Shown: positions 23,542 to 32,554 of the stretch, piece by piece
Position numbering within the stretch: the first letter of the stretch is position 1
How the letters are laid out: each line of letters starts with the position of its first letter
From: Methylobacterium isbiliense
GTDB taxonomy: Bacteria; Pseudomonadota; Alphaproteobacteria; Rhizobiales; Beijerinckiaceae
Length of the DNA stretch: 35,998 nucleotides
Direction of reading: 5' to 3'
Assembly: GCF_022179325.1 (NCBI RefSeq)
Contig: NZ_BPQQ01000098.1
Coordinates: forward strand, 1 to 35,998
Made by a program: the position numbers and the translations under genes
Notes under the pieces: generated by a model
Database searches by the model: none
Told to the model about the DNA's origin: nothing
The model's input: only the letters and a program-made list of their open reading frames with translations

Positions 23542-23808
23542 ATGATGCGTTCGCTGCCCGCCCTCGCGCTCTGCACCCTGCTCGGTCTCACGGGGAGCGC
23601 CCTGGCACAATCCGTCGGTGCTCCTGCCGGCAGCGACCCGGCGACGGCCCCCGGCGGCACCGAGGGGATCGCCGGCCCGCGCAACGAGCGGGAGGCGGAG
23701 CGCCGCGGCGATGCCATCCCCGCACCGCGCGGGATCGGCGAAGCGGCCCCGCCTCCGATGGCCCGCCCCGAGGCCGCGCCCCCGCCGCCGCCTCCTCCGC
23801 GCCCCTGA
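23542..23808 (+). CDS. Small secreted Pro-rich hypothetical protein
   Basis: An 88-residue protein with a clear signal peptide MMRSLPALALCTLLGLTGSA, cleaved near ALAQ. The mature part is short and disordered: SVGAPAGSDPATAPGGTEGI, a charged stretch RNEREAERRGDA, and a tail of prolines (PPPPPPPRP). I recognise no domain; similar short exported proteins are common in Methylobacterium. GGAG lies about 10 nt before the first of two adjacent ATG codons. It converges with the outer-membrane protein gene 10 nt away. The long open frame continuing upstream runs through a tandem repeat and is not part of the gene. Confidence 0.65.
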   Translation: MMRSLPALALCTLLGLTGSALAQSVGAPAGSDPATAPGGTEGIAGPRNEREAERRGDAIPAPRGIGEAAPPPMARPEAAPPPPPPPRP

Positions 23809-23818
23809 GGGCTCAGCC

Positions 23819-24850
23819 TCAGAAGACGTGAATCGAGACGCCGGCGAGGAAGGTCTTTTCTTCGGCGCCGGCGCCGGAGAAGCCGGTCGTGTAGATCGCC
23901 GGTGTGACAGCCCGGTTGTAATAGTTCTGATCGTTGCCGAACTTGTTGCGCCAATACTGGAAGCCGACAAAAGCGTCGAGCTTGCCCGGTTGGTTCCAGA
24001 TCAGCTTGCCGACATCGAGGACCAGATTGGTGCGTGACAGGAATTCCACGGTGGTCGGCGTAGATGTCGGCGTCGAGACGCGGCCCTTGGGCAGGACGAT
24101 GTTGTTGAAGCCGGCGATCCTCAGCGGCAAGCCGCCCAGCAGCGAATCGAGGGGGAAGCTGTAGACGATCTCGAATTCCGGCGTGGCGTTGAACTCGACC
24201 TCGCGGTAGGGCGCGACGGCGAAGCCGTTGCGGTTCCATTCCTTTGAGGCGTGCACGGCCACGTTCAGGAAGCCGGCCGGGACATCGACCGAGAAGACCA
24301 GGCCGCCGACCACCAGCTTCTTGTTCGGCCCGAACGGCGAGTTCTTGGTGTTGGCATCGAAGCCGAACGACAGCGACACGTCCTTGATGATCCCCGGAAT
24401 CGCGAAGACGGTCGTCCCCGTGATCTTGTTGCCCGAGAGCGTGCCGCGATAGAGGCCATAGGCCTCGGCCGCACCGTAGCCGAACAGGGTCGTCTGCCCG
24501 GGGATCACGTTGCGCGTCCCGGCCGGATCCTGCGAGGCGGATTTCAGGATGTCGAGGGAGAAGAAGTTCGTGCCGTAGGCCCAGGCGTTGGCATGGGAGA
24601 TGTTGAGCACGTTCTTGGGAATGTCCCGCCCGTCGCTCGGGTCCGCGGTCTTGAGCTTCGGATTCCCGGGTTCTGCGGCCGTGAAGACGTGACGGTAGCT
24701 GATCTGGGTGTCGGCGAACACGAAGAACGGTGTCTCCTTGACCGCGACCGGCTCGGCGCGCACCGGCGCGGGATCGGGCTTGTCGGCGGCGGCGGCCGGC
24801 AGTGCCAGGGCCAATGAGAGAATTGCCGCACCGGCCGCTCGTCTGGGCAT
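23819..24850 (-). CDS. Outer-membrane beta-barrel protein, Tsx-like
   Basis: A 343-residue exported protein. The signal peptide MPRRAAGAAILSLALALPAA ends at AAADK. The mature chain has alternating amphipathic strands (FFVFADTQISYRHVF, FFSLDILKS, DVSLSFGFDANTK, AIYTTGFSG) and ends in ...VSIHVF, the terminal Phe recognised by the BAM machinery. The opening pattern, with a long early strand, N(A/T)WAYGTNFFSLD and several aromatic girdle residues, resembles the nucleoside-channel (Tsx/OmpK) superfamily, but I am not certain of the family. Start ATG 24850 has AAGG and GGAG upstream; the frame is open beyond it but the extension runs through the AT-rich promoter region. It stands alone, which fits a regulated porin. 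Confidence 0.7.
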   Translation of the reverse strand: MPRRAAGAAILSLALALPAAAADKPDPAPVRAEPVAVKETPFFVFADTQISYRHVFTAAEPGNPKLKTADPSDGRDIPKNVLNISHANAWAYGTNFFSLDILKSASQDPAGTRNVIPGQTTLFGYGAAEAYGLYRGTLSGNKITGTTVFAIPGIIKDVSLSFGFDANTKNSPFGPNKKLVVGGLVFSVDVPAGFLNVAVHASKEWNRNGFAVAPYREVEFNATPEFEIVYSFPLDSLLGGLPLRIAGFNNIVLPKGRVSTPTSTPTTVEFLSRTNLVLDVGKLIWNQPGKLDAFVGFQYWRNKFGNDQNYYNRAVTPAIYTTGFSGAGAEEKTFLAGVSIHVF

Positions 24851-24960
24851 CGCCTTATCTCCAGGGAATTCTTTGAAATGCCCTAGAGTAAATTGCAGCT
24901 CCGTCCTGACGTAAATGGCCGTGGGGTCCTGCGATGGTGGTGGGGCGCGAACCAGTTCTT

Positions 24961-24990
24961 GTTTGTAACAAAATTGCAACAGTTATAACT
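24961..24990 (-). promoter_or_regulatory. Palindromic operator-like sites upstream of the porin gene
   Basis: Two adjacent symmetric elements sit about 110-140 nt upstream of the porin ATG: GTTTGTAAC-AAAA-TTGCAAC (24961-24980), an imperfect dyad, and AGTTATAACT (24981-24990), a perfect 10-bp palindrome. The surrounding 100 nt are strongly AT-rich for this genome, as expected of a regulated promoter. The binding factor is unknown. Confidence 0.4.
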
Positions 24991-25521
24991 GCAGATTGAC
25001 TGTGCATATCTGCTAAAAATCGATGCCAGGCTGCGCACAAAATGATCAGATAGCGCAGAAACTTTGCGGCATGTGCCTGCGGCTGCCGCAGATCATCGCT
25101 CGGCACGGGTCCGACTGGTGAACCTTAGGGCATGTTCGGAAGGAGCAAGTCCTTTGGGCCGCGCCTGACCCCTTCCGTGCAGGAAGGGCCGGTTCCAGGC
25201 AGCCTTGCCGCTGCGTCGGCGGAGCGTTCGGGAGGCAGGTCCGCTGCTGCCGCCGTGTCGTGCCGACGGACCCGGATGCAGGCCGCGATCCGCGGTCTCG
25301 CCAATGGCGCCCCGGCGTCCGGCGATGCCGGGTTCGGGCGCGCAGGATGGAGGCGTCTGGCGGTGGGTCGGGAGGCTCGCTCGCCCCGGCGGCGCAGATC
25401 GGTCCGGAGGGCGCCGCGTTGGCCGGCCAGACCCGTCAGTCGCGCTCCGGGGGGGCGATCCGGCCCAGCCGGTCCTCGGGGCAGGCCCCTCCCCGCGACC
25501 GGCGGAGAGGGGCGGGCGCCC
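24991..25521. other. Long intergenic region with no supported gene
   Basis: Together with the upstream part of the porin promoter this makes a gap of 671 nt, the longest in the window. It holds a 7-1-7 inverted repeat CTGCGGC-T-GCCGCAG at 25077-25091 and a CCCTTCC/GGAAGGG hairpin at 25170-25188 without a T-run. From about 25200 the sequence is GC-rich with stop-free frames on several strands, but none shows a ribosome-binding site and a recognisable protein. It could contain decayed coding sequence or a small RNA; nothing can be asserted. Confidence 0.3.
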
Positions 25522-26187
<666 letters not shown>

Positions 26188-26201
26188 GATGAGGTCTCCT
26201 C

Positions 26202-26939
26202 CTAGATCGCGCCGCCGCCGACCCCGGCGGCTTCCGCGCCGGCGCGCGTGCGGGTGGTGCGCTGCTCGATGCGCTTGTTCGGGTTCTGGACGTGGATCAT
26301 CCGCTTCACGAAGATGCCCGGCGTGACGATGTGGTCGGGGTCGATCTCGCCCGGCTGCACGAGGTGCTCCACCTGCGCCACGGTCATGCGCGAGGCCGAG
26401 GCCATCATCGGGTTGAAGTTGCGCGCCGTCTTCCGGTAGACGAGGTTGCCCTCGGTATCGCCCTTCCAGGCGTGCACGAGCGAGATGTCGGCGAACAGGC
26501 CGCGCTCCATCACGTAGGACTCGCCGTCGAACTCGCGCACCTCCTTGCCCTCGGCGATCAGCGTGCCGACGCCGGTCTTGGTGAAGAAGGCCGGGATGCC
26601 CGCGCCGCCCGCGCGGATCCGCTCGGCGAGCGTGCCCTGCGGGTTGAACTCGATCTCCAGTTCGCCCCCGAGATACTGCTTGGCGAAGGTCTTGTTCTCG
26701 CCGACGTAGGACGAGATCATCTTGGCGATCTGGCGCGTCTCGAGCAGGACGCCGAGGCCGACCCCGTCGATGCCGGCATTGTTCGAGATGACGGTGAGGC
26801 CCTTCACGCCGCTCTCGCGCACGGCGTCGATGAGCACGTCCGGGATGCCGCACAGGCCGAAGCCGCCGGCCATGATCGTCATGCCGTCCCGCAGCAGCCC
26901 CGCCAGGGCCGCGGTGGCATCGGGATATACCTTCTTCAT
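26202..26939 (-). CDS. scoA: Succinyl-CoA:3-oxoacid CoA-transferase, subunit A
   Basis: A 245-residue alpha subunit partnering ScoB. Family marks run through the chain: [20 protein letters not shown] (the G-G-F-G-x-x-G-x-P CoA-binding turn), [90 protein letters not shown] and the C-terminal [16 protein letters not shown]. The last 25 residues are a variable Arg/Gly-rich tail. Start ATG 26939 has AGGAGAGGG upstream. It forms a two-gene operon with scoB. In an organism of this type it would serve the PHB/acetoacetate cycle; this is inference. Confidence 0.94.
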   Translation of the reverse strand: MKKVYPDATAALAGLLRDGMTIMAGGFGLCGIPDVLIDAVRESGVKGLTVISNNAGIDGVGLGVLLETRQIAKMISSYVGENKTFAKQYLGGELEIEFNPQGTLAERIRAGGAGIPAFFTKTGVGTLIAEGKEVREFDGESYVMERGLFADISLVHAWKGDTEGNLVYRKTARNFNPMMASASRMTVAQVEHLVQPGEIDPDHIVTPGIFVKRMIHVQNPNKRIEQRTTRTRAGAEAAGVGGGAI

Positions 26940-27153
26940 GTCGTCCCTCTCCTGGGCACCGGATCTTCGTCGGATCCGCCGCCGGCCGCACCGGCGCGCC
27001 GGTGAACCGGGCGCTCGATCGTTTCCCTCTTAAGCATCGTTCGGCCGGCGGGTCACGGGGTCGCATGCGAAATGCGTGACACGGCGGATCGTCTCCTGCG
27101 GCGCGCCGCGGCGGCCCGTTGTCCCCCGCCGCCGGCCGGCGACGCGGCCAGGG

Positions 27154-27182
27154 TTGAAGACAAACCGCATCGGACCGTTTAA
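27154..27182 (+). promoter_or_regulatory. Candidate promoter of the AsmA-like gene
   Basis: TTGAAG (27154-27159) and GTTTAA (27177-27182) are 17 nt apart, about 90 nt upstream of the AsmA-like ATG. The sequence is a local AT-rich spot within the 334-nt divergent region 26940-27273, which otherwise holds no visible gene. The match to a housekeeping promoter is moderate. Confidence 0.35.
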
Positions 27183-27273
27183 GGGAGGGGCGGGGGATGG
27201 GGCGTGCGCCGGCCGCGAGCCGCGGCGCTTCGTCGGGGGCGGCTCTTTGTGTCTCACGCATAGCCGGGGAGCG

Positions 27274-29040
27274 ATGTCGCGCCGATCCATCCTGGGCCTC
27301 TGCGGCGCGTCGCTCGTCGTGCTCGCGGCCGCCTGCCATTCCTGGACGGTGGCCACGCCCGCCGCGTCGGCCTTCGTGGGCAGTCACTTGGCCGGCGCCT
27401 ACGGCCTCGCCTTCACGGCAGCCGGGCCGACCACCCTCACCCTGCTTCCCGTGCCGCGGCTCAGCTTCGGCGGCGCCCGCCTCCTCCACGACGGCCGCCT
27501 GCTCGCCGAGAGCCGCGTCCTCGACGTGCAGCTCGGGCTCGGCGGCCTGCTGACGGGCCGGGCCGAGGCGGCGGCGCTGACCCTGTCGGACGCTCGCCTC
27601 GTCTGGGCGGAGGGCGACGACCGATGGACCGCGCCGCTCGCGCGGATTGCCGCCCGGCTCGGCGAGGGCGTCCGTCCCCTGCGCCGCCTCGTCCTCGACA
27701 GTGCCCGCGTGACCGGCCCCGAGGAGGGCGCGCCCGACGAACTCGCCGGCCTCGCCGTCGCGCTGACCTGGCCGCGGCCGGGCGCCGCCCTCGAACTGTC
27801 CGGGAGCGGCACGTGGCGCGGCCAGCCTGCATCCGTGCGGCTCACGGCCGCCCACCCCCTCGGCCTCGCGGCGGGCGGCACGAGCCCCTTCACGGCCGCC
27901 CTCAGCTGGCCCGCGGGATCGCTCGAACTCGACGGGACCGGCTCGTGGTCCGGCCACTCGACCGGTTCTCCGGCCGGCTCTTGGAAGGACGGCCTGCGCC
28001 TCGCGGGCGAGGTCCGCGGGACCGCCGCGCTGCCCGCCACCCTGGCTTGGCTCGGGACCGCGGCCCCCCTCGCGCCGCTCCTCGGCCGCGTCGCGTTCGA
28101 GGGCCGCTTCGAGGCCGAGCCGGGCGCGGTGGCGATGCCGGCCCTGCGCCTCGACGTCGCCGATGCGCGGCTCGAAGGGGCGGGCGCTGCGGTCATGAGC
28201 GGGGGGCGCCTCGCGCTCTCGGGCACGCTCGCGGCGGAGCGGATCGACCTCTCGGCGCTGCTCGACGTCGCGGCGGCCTGGAGCCGCGCCGCGCCGGCGC
28301 TCGACGCCTTCACCCGCGGCGACCTCGACCTGCGGCTCTCGGCCGCCGCCGCCCGGGTCGGGCCGCTCCGGGCCGAGGACGTCGCCGCCGGCCTGATGAT
28401 CCGCGCCGGCGCCGTCGAGGCGACGCTCGGCCGTGCCACCGTGGCGGGGGGCACCGTGAAGGGCCGGGCCGCGCTCGCCGCCGGGGCCGCCGGCGTCGAT
28501 CTCCGGGTGCAGGGCACCGCCGACCGGATCGATCTCGGGGCGCTCGTCGCCGACCTCGACCTGCCGCGCTGGGCCGGCGGCCGGGCACAGGGTTCGCTGG
28601 TGCTCGACACCGCCGGGGCGGACATCGCCGAGATGGGCCGGCGCCTCGCCGGCCGGGCCGCGTTGACGGTGGAGGGCGGCGAGGTTCTTGGCCTCAGCCT
28701 CGCGGAGGGGGCGGAGCCGCAGCTGCGCCGCGGCGGCCGCTTGGCGTTCGAGCGCGCGCAGGCGACCCTCGGCCTTGCCGGCGGCGTGGGCGAGATCACA
28801 GCCGGGCAGGTGCGCACCGCCTCCTCCGCCGCCACCCTGCGCGGCCGGGTCTTTCTGGCCGAGCGGCGCCTCGCCGCGACGGCGGAGATCGAGCCCCGCG
28901 GCGGCGATCCGCTGCGCCCGGCCGCCGAGGCGCGCCTTTTCGAGATCGCCGGCCCCTGGACTGCCCTGCGCACCCGCGCGCTGTCCCCCCAGCGCCCCAG
29001 CCCCGCCCTGCCGACCGCGGCGAGCGCCTACGCGCCCTGA
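27274..29040 (+). CDS. AsmA-like periplasmic/membrane-anchored protein
   Basis: A 588-residue protein with an N-terminal hydrophobic segment ([19 protein letters not shown]) serving as signal-anchor or possibly a lipobox-like site, followed by a long beta-rich chain of repeated amphipathic strands. Features of the AsmA family include [20 protein letters not shown], a middle AsmA-type core ([20 protein letters not shown], then the [11 protein letters not shown] strand), and a C-terminal block [20 protein letters not shown] typical of the AsmA-like C-terminal region. AsmA relatives are bridge-like lipid-transfer proteins between inner and outer membranes; this one is shorter than YhdP or TamB and its cargo is unknown. 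Start ATG 27274 has GGGGAG. Its 3' end overlaps the convergent sirtuin gene by 13 nt. Confidence 0.78.
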   Translation: MSRRSILGLCGASLVVLAAACHSWTVATPAASAFVGSHLAGAYGLAFTAAGPTTLTLLPVPRLSFGGARLLHDGRLLAESRVLDVQLGLGGLLTGRAEAAALTLSDARLVWAEGDDRWTAPLARIAARLGEGVRPLRRLVLDSARVTGPEEGAPDELAGLAVALTWPRPGAALELSGSGTWRGQPASVRLTAAHPLGLAAGGTSPFTAALSWPAGSLELDGTGSWSGHSTGSPAGSWKDGLRLAGEVRGTAALPATLAWLGTAAPLAPLLGRVAFEGRFEAEPGAVAMPALRLDVADARLEGAGAAVMSGGRLALSGTLAAERIDLSALLDVAAAWSRAAPALDAFTRGDLDLRLSAAAARVGPLRAEDVAAGLMIRAGAVEATLGRATVAGGTVKGRAALAAGAAGVDLRVQGTADRIDLGALVADLDLPRWAGGRAQGSLVLDTAGADIAEMGRRLAGRAALTVEGGEVLGLSLAEGAEPQLRRGGRLAFERAQATLGLAGGVGEITAGQVRTASSAATLRGRVFLAERRLAATAEIEPRGGDPLRPAAEARLFEIAGPWTALRTRALSPQRPSPALPTAASAYAP

Positions 29041-29750
29041 CGCGGGCGGGGTCCCGCCAGCACCCCCTCGACCCAGGCCGGCACCGTCTCGGTGGCCGGG
29101 CCGTAGGCGGCGGTGTGGAAGGCATCGGCCGTGTCGGAGGGGTCGAGGTTGATCTCGTGCGTCGGCAGGCCGAGGCGACGCGCCCGGGCGACGAAGCCCG
29201 CGGCCGGATAGACCGCCCCCGAGGTGCCGATGGCGACGAACAGGTCGCTCTCCGCCAGCCCCGCCTCGATGGCGTCGAGATGCAGCGGCACTTCCCCGAA
29301 CCAGACCACGTCGGGGCGCATCCCGCCGGCGCGCCCGCAGGACGGGCAGGGCGTGGCGACGGAGAGATCCTCCGCCCACGGCGTCGCGGCCGTACAGGCG
29401 AGGCAGCGCGCCCGCAGGATCTCGCCGTGCATGTGCATCACCGCGGCGGCGCCCCCGCGCTCGTGCAGATCGTCGACGTTCTGCGTGCACAGAAAAAGCC
29501 GCCCGCCCCGCCCCGCCAGCTCCTTCTGGAGCCGGGCCAGCGCCCGGTGCGCGGCGTTGGGTGCGGCGGCCCGCACGCCCTGCCGGCGCAGGTTGTAGAA
29601 GGCGTGAACCTCCTCGGCATCGGCCGCGAACGCCTCGGGCGTGGCGAGACGGGCCGGATCGAATCGGCTCCACAGGCCGCCGCGCTCGCGGAAGGTTCCG
29701 AGCCCGCTCTCGGCCGAGATGCCGGCTCCCGTGAGCACGAAGATGTTCAT
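29028..29750 (-). CDS. cobB: NAD-dependent protein deacylase (sirtuin, CobB type)
   Basis: A 240-residue class III sirtuin that removes acyl groups from lysines using NAD. It shows the Rossmann motif [17 protein letters not shown] (6-22), [12 protein letters not shown] with catalytic partner residues 90-93, catalytic His108 in [12 protein letters not shown], a complete zinc site C116-x2-C119 and C135-x2-C138, and late NAD-binding residues [13 protein letters not shown]. Tyr52 and Arg55 in AFYNLRR form the Y-x-x-R pair that SIRT5/CobB use to accept succinyl- and malonyl-lysine, so desuccinylase activity is predicted. Start ATG 29750 was chosen because the Rossmann motif follows at once; the upstream extension is Arg-rich noise. 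The stop lies inside the end of the AsmA-like gene. Confidence 0.93.
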   Translation of the reverse strand: MNIFVLTGAGISAESGLGTFRERGGLWSRFDPARLATPEAFAADAEEVHAFYNLRRQGVRAAAPNAAHRALARLQKELAGRGGRLFLCTQNVDDLHERGGAAAVMHMHGEILRARCLACTAATPWAEDLSVATPCPSCGRAGGMRPDVVWFGEVPLHLDAIEAGLAESDLFVAIGTSGAVYPAAGFVARARRLGLPTHEINLDPSDTADAFHTAAYGPATETVPAWVEGVLAGPRPRQGA

Positions 29751-29852
29751 GCCGGCCCGCCTCCCGAACGGTCGCGGAACCGCGCGCGGGGCGCGACAAC
29801 AGCGTGAGAACTTGCGGGCCTGCGATTGTGGGCGCCGCAAAACGGTCGGGCC

Positions 29853-29866
29853 ATGATCCTGATCAT
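29853..29866. promoter_or_regulatory. Palindrome and possible promoter upstream of Pro-rich gene
   Basis: ATGATC-CT-GATCAT (29853-29866) is a perfect dyad just upstream of TTGACG (29872-29877) in the 238-nt divergent gap between cobB and the Pro-rich gene. A TTGACG-type -35 next to a palindrome suggests a regulated promoter, but no good -10 at 17 nt is seen. Confidence 0.3.
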
Positions 29867-29988
29867 CCGCGTTGACGGTTTATCAATTCCTAGCATGGAC
29901 AAGTGCGGTGTCTCATCCTAAGTGAGGGTCAGGGGCTGGCGCCGCGAGCGCGGGGCCCCATCCCGAACAGATCGCTTCAGGACATTCG

Positions 29989-30594
29989 ATGACGCGCTAT
30001 CGCGCGAGACCGTCGTTCACGGTCGAGATCAAACGTACCCGCCCGTCCCCCGTCGCCGGTCCCGGCGAGCCCGGCAGCCTCCCGCTCCCCAGCGAGCCCG
30101 CGCCGAAGCCGGCCGGCCGCGGCCTGTGGGCCGGCACCGGCTTGATCGAGGAGGCGCAGGCCGCGACCCAGTCCGGCCGGTTCGACGAGCCGGCCGCCCC
30201 GCCCCCGCCGCAGCGCCGCGCCGCCGCGAGCAGCGCGCCCGCCCGACGGGTCCTGCCGAGCCTGATCGCCCCGCCGGAGCCGCCCGCCCCCGAGCCCGAG
30301 CCCGTGCCCGAGGAGGACGAGCCCATCTTCCGGCGGCGCAGGCCCGTCATCCGCAAGGCCGCCGCCCCGGCCCCGGCGCCGCAGGGCTTCGTCTGGCCCG
30401 AGGACTGGCCCGACGAGCCGCCGGCCCCGGCGCCTTCCCTGCCGGCCCCGATCGCCTTCGCCGCGGCTCCCCGCCCGGACGCCGAAGTTGCTCCCCGCCC
30501 GACCGGCGAGGCCGCTCCCCGGCCTAAGCGGCGCGAGGACGACCTGCGGGTCGGCGAGCGCTGGAAGCGGCGTCTGCCTCGCTACTGCCGGTGA
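29989..30594 (+). CDS. Pro/Ala-rich hypothetical protein
   Basis: A 201-residue protein without a recognised domain. The first 16 residues (MTRYRARPSFTVEIKR) and the last 25 (REDDLRVGERWKRRLPRYCR) are basic and look conserved, while the centre is a low-complexity proline, alanine and glutamate linker (PPEPPAPEPEPVPEEDEP). No signal peptide or membrane span is seen, so it is probably a cytoplasmic disordered adaptor or nucleic-acid-associated protein. Its stop codon overlaps the GTG start of the HAD gene by four bases (GTGA), so the two are probably translationally coupled. GC skew at third positions supports coding in this frame rather than in the longer frame overlapping it. Confidence 0.65.
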   Translation: MTRYRARPSFTVEIKRTRPSPVAGPGEPGSLPLPSEPAPKPAGRGLWAGTGLIEEAQAATQSGRFDEPAAPPPPQRRAAASSAPARRVLPSLIAPPEPPAPEPEPVPEEDEPIFRRRRPVIRKAAAPAPAPQGFVWPEDWPDEPPAPAPSLPAPIAFAAAPRPDAEVAPRPTGEAAPRPKRREDDLRVGERWKRRLPRYCR

Positions 30595-31247
30595 GCCCGC
30601 CGGCCGCGGTGCGGCTCGCGATCCTGGATTTCGACGGCACCCTGGCGGACAGTTTCGCGTGGTTCTGCGGCGTGCTGAACGGCGTCGCCGACCGCTACGG
30701 CTTCCGCCGGGTCGAGGCGCACGAGATCGACGCGCTGCGGGGCCTGTCCGCCCAGGCGATCCTGCGCCGCCTGGAGGTGGCGCCCTGGAAGCTGCCGCTG
30801 ATCGCCCGGCACATGCGGGCCCTCGCGGCCCGCGACGCGGCGGCCCTGCGGCTCTTCCCGGGCATCGCCGGCATGATGCGGCGCCTGCACGCCGGCGGCG
30901 TGACGCTGGCGGTCGTCACCTCGAACCGCCGGGATACGGTGCGGCGCGTCCTCGGCCCGGCGCTCTCCGGCCTCGTCGCCCATACCGCCTGCGGCGCGTC
31001 CCTGTTCGGCAAGACGCGCAAGTTCCGGGCGGTGGTGCGGGCGAGCGGGATCGCCCCCGCGCACGTGCTGTGCCTCGGCGACGAGATCCGCGACGCGCAG
31101 GCCGCCGCGGCGGCCGGCCTCGCCTTCGGGGCGGTGGCCTGGGGCTACACGACGCCCGAGGCGCTCCACCTCACCCGGCCCGCCTACCTGTTCGAGACGC
31201 CGGACGCCGTCGCCGCGGCGCTCCTGGCACACCGGACCGGGGGCTGA
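30591..31247 (+). CDS. HAD-family hydrolase, phosphoglycolate phosphatase-like
   Basis: A 218-residue haloacid-dehalogenase phosphatase. Motif I is ILDFDGTLADS with Asp13 as nucleophile and Asp15 as acid/base, motif II is AVVTSNRRDTV, motif III Lys is in GKTRKFRAVV, and motif IV is CLGDEIRDAQAAAAAGL. A small helical cap (about 20-90) with FCGVLNGVADRYGFRRVEAHE puts it in the Gph/PGP subgroup; GWGYTTPEAL near the end (here WGYTTPEAL) is also seen in phosphoglycolate phosphatases. The substrate is a small phosphate ester, not determined. The GTG start overlaps the stop of the Pro-rich gene. It converges with bioA, 35 nt away. Confidence 0.88.
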   Translation: MSPPAAVRLAILDFDGTLADSFAWFCGVLNGVADRYGFRRVEAHEIDALRGLSAQAILRRLEVAPWKLPLIARHMRALAARDAAALRLFPGIAGMMRRLHAGGVTLAVVTSNRRDTVRRVLGPALSGLVAHTACGASLFGKTRKFRAVVRASGIAPAHVLCLGDEIRDAQAAAAAGLAFGAVAWGYTTPEALHLTRPAYLFETPDAVAAALLAHRTGG

Positions 31248-31282
31248 GGCCGCGTTCGATCGGACCGGGCATCGGATGAGAC

Positions 31283-32524
31283 CTATCCCAGCACCTCCCG
31301 CATGGCGGCGAGGAGCCGGGCGAGATCGTCCTCCGGGATCGTCAGGGCGGGCGTCAGGTAGACGATGTCGCCGAAGGGACGCACCCACACCCCCCGCTCC
31401 AGGAAGGCCCGCTTCAGGCCGGGCAGGTCGAGGGGCGGGGCGAGCTGAACCGCGCCGATCGCGCCGAGCACCCGCACGTCCACGACGCCGGGGCGTCCCC
31501 GCAGCGGGGCCAGACCCTCCGCGAGGCGCTCCCCGATCGCCCGGGCCTGGGCGAGCCGCGGCTCCCGGGCGAACAGGTCGAGGCTGGCCTCGGCCGCCGC
31601 GCAGGCGAGCGGGTTCGCCATGAAGGTCGGGCCGTGCATCAGGGCCGCGGCCGGGTCGTCCGACCAGAAGGCGGCGAAGACCTCGGCCCCCGCCACGGTG
31701 GCGGCGAGCGGCAGCGTGCCGCCGGTGAGCGCCTTCGACAGGCAGATCAGGTCCGGCACCACCCCGGCCTGCTCGCAGGCGAACAGCGTGCCGGTGCGCC
31801 CGAAACCGGTGAAGACCTCGTCGAGGATCAGGAGGAGGCCGTGGCGCCGCGCGAGCCGGGCCACGCTGGCCAGCACCTCCGGGGCGTGCAGGCGCATGCC
31901 GCCCGCCCCCTGCACCAGCGGCTCGACGATGACGGCCGCAAGCGACCCGCGATGGCGCGCGAGGCCTTCGTCCAGCGCCGCCTCCCGCGCGCGGCTGTCG
32001 GGCAGGTCGAAGAAGATCTGCTCGGGCAGGTAGCGCCCGAAGCGGCGGTGCATCCCCTCCTCGGGGTCGCAGACCGACATCGCCCCCATCGTGTCGCCGT
32101 GATAGCCGCCGCGGAAAGCCGCGAAGCGGCTGCGGCCGGCGACGCCGCGGTTGAGCCAGACCTGGGCTGCGGCCTTCAGGGCGACCTCGACGGCGACCGA
32201 GCCCGAATCCGAGAAGAACACGTGGTCGAGGTCGCCCGGCAGCAGCCCGGCGAGGCGGCGCGCCAGCGCCTCGGCCGGGGCGTGCGTGAGACCGCCGAAC
32301 ATCACGTGCGGCATCGTGTCGAGCTGGGCTGCGACCGCGGCGCGGATGTGGGGATGGTTGTAGCCGTGACAGGCTGTCCACCACGAGGCGATGCCGTCGA
32401 CGAGTTCGCGCCCGTCCTCCAGCACGATCCGGCTGCCGTGCGTGCGGGCCGCGCGCAACGGCGGCGGCGCCGTCTTCATCTGCGTGTAGGGACGCCAGAG
32501 GTGGTCGGTGCGGGGCGCGCTCAT
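31283..32524 (-). CDS. bioA: Adenosylmethionine-8-amino-7-oxononanoate aminotransferase
   Basis: A 413-residue class III PLP aminotransferase of biotin synthesis, converting KAPA to DAPA with S-adenosylmethionine as amino donor. BioA marks are LWRPYTQMKT at the N-terminus, LVDGIASWWTACHGYNHP, VFFSDSGSVAVEVALKAA, FRGGYHGDTMGAMSV, LILDEVFTGFGRTG with Asp235, and Schiff-base Lys264 in CLSKALTGGTLPLA, then HGPTFMANPLACAAA. Length fits the family. The usual partners bioB, bioF and bioD are not in the window; instead a PfkB kinase lies 30 nt upstream on the same strand. A TTGACA overlaps the pfkB stop (32558-32553), so a separate promoter for bioA is possible. Confidence 0.93.
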   Translation of the reverse strand: MSAPRTDHLWRPYTQMKTAPPPLRAARTHGSRIVLEDGRELVDGIASWWTACHGYNHPHIRAAVAAQLDTMPHVMFGGLTHAPAEALARRLAGLLPGDLDHVFFSDSGSVAVEVALKAAAQVWLNRGVAGRSRFAAFRGGYHGDTMGAMSVCDPEEGMHRRFGRYLPEQIFFDLPDSRAREAALDEGLARHRGSLAAVIVEPLVQGAGGMRLHAPEVLASVARLARRHGLLLILDEVFTGFGRTGTLFACEQAGVVPDLICLSKALTGGTLPLAATVAGAEVFAAFWSDDPAAALMHGPTFMANPLACAAAEASLDLFAREPRLAQARAIGERLAEGLAPLRGRPGVVDVRVLGAIGAVQLAPPLDLPGLKRAFLERGVWVRPFGDIVYLTPALTIPEDDLARLLAAMREVLG

Positions 32525-32554
32525 GCGGGCAGTCGGGCCGAACGCGCGGCGGTG

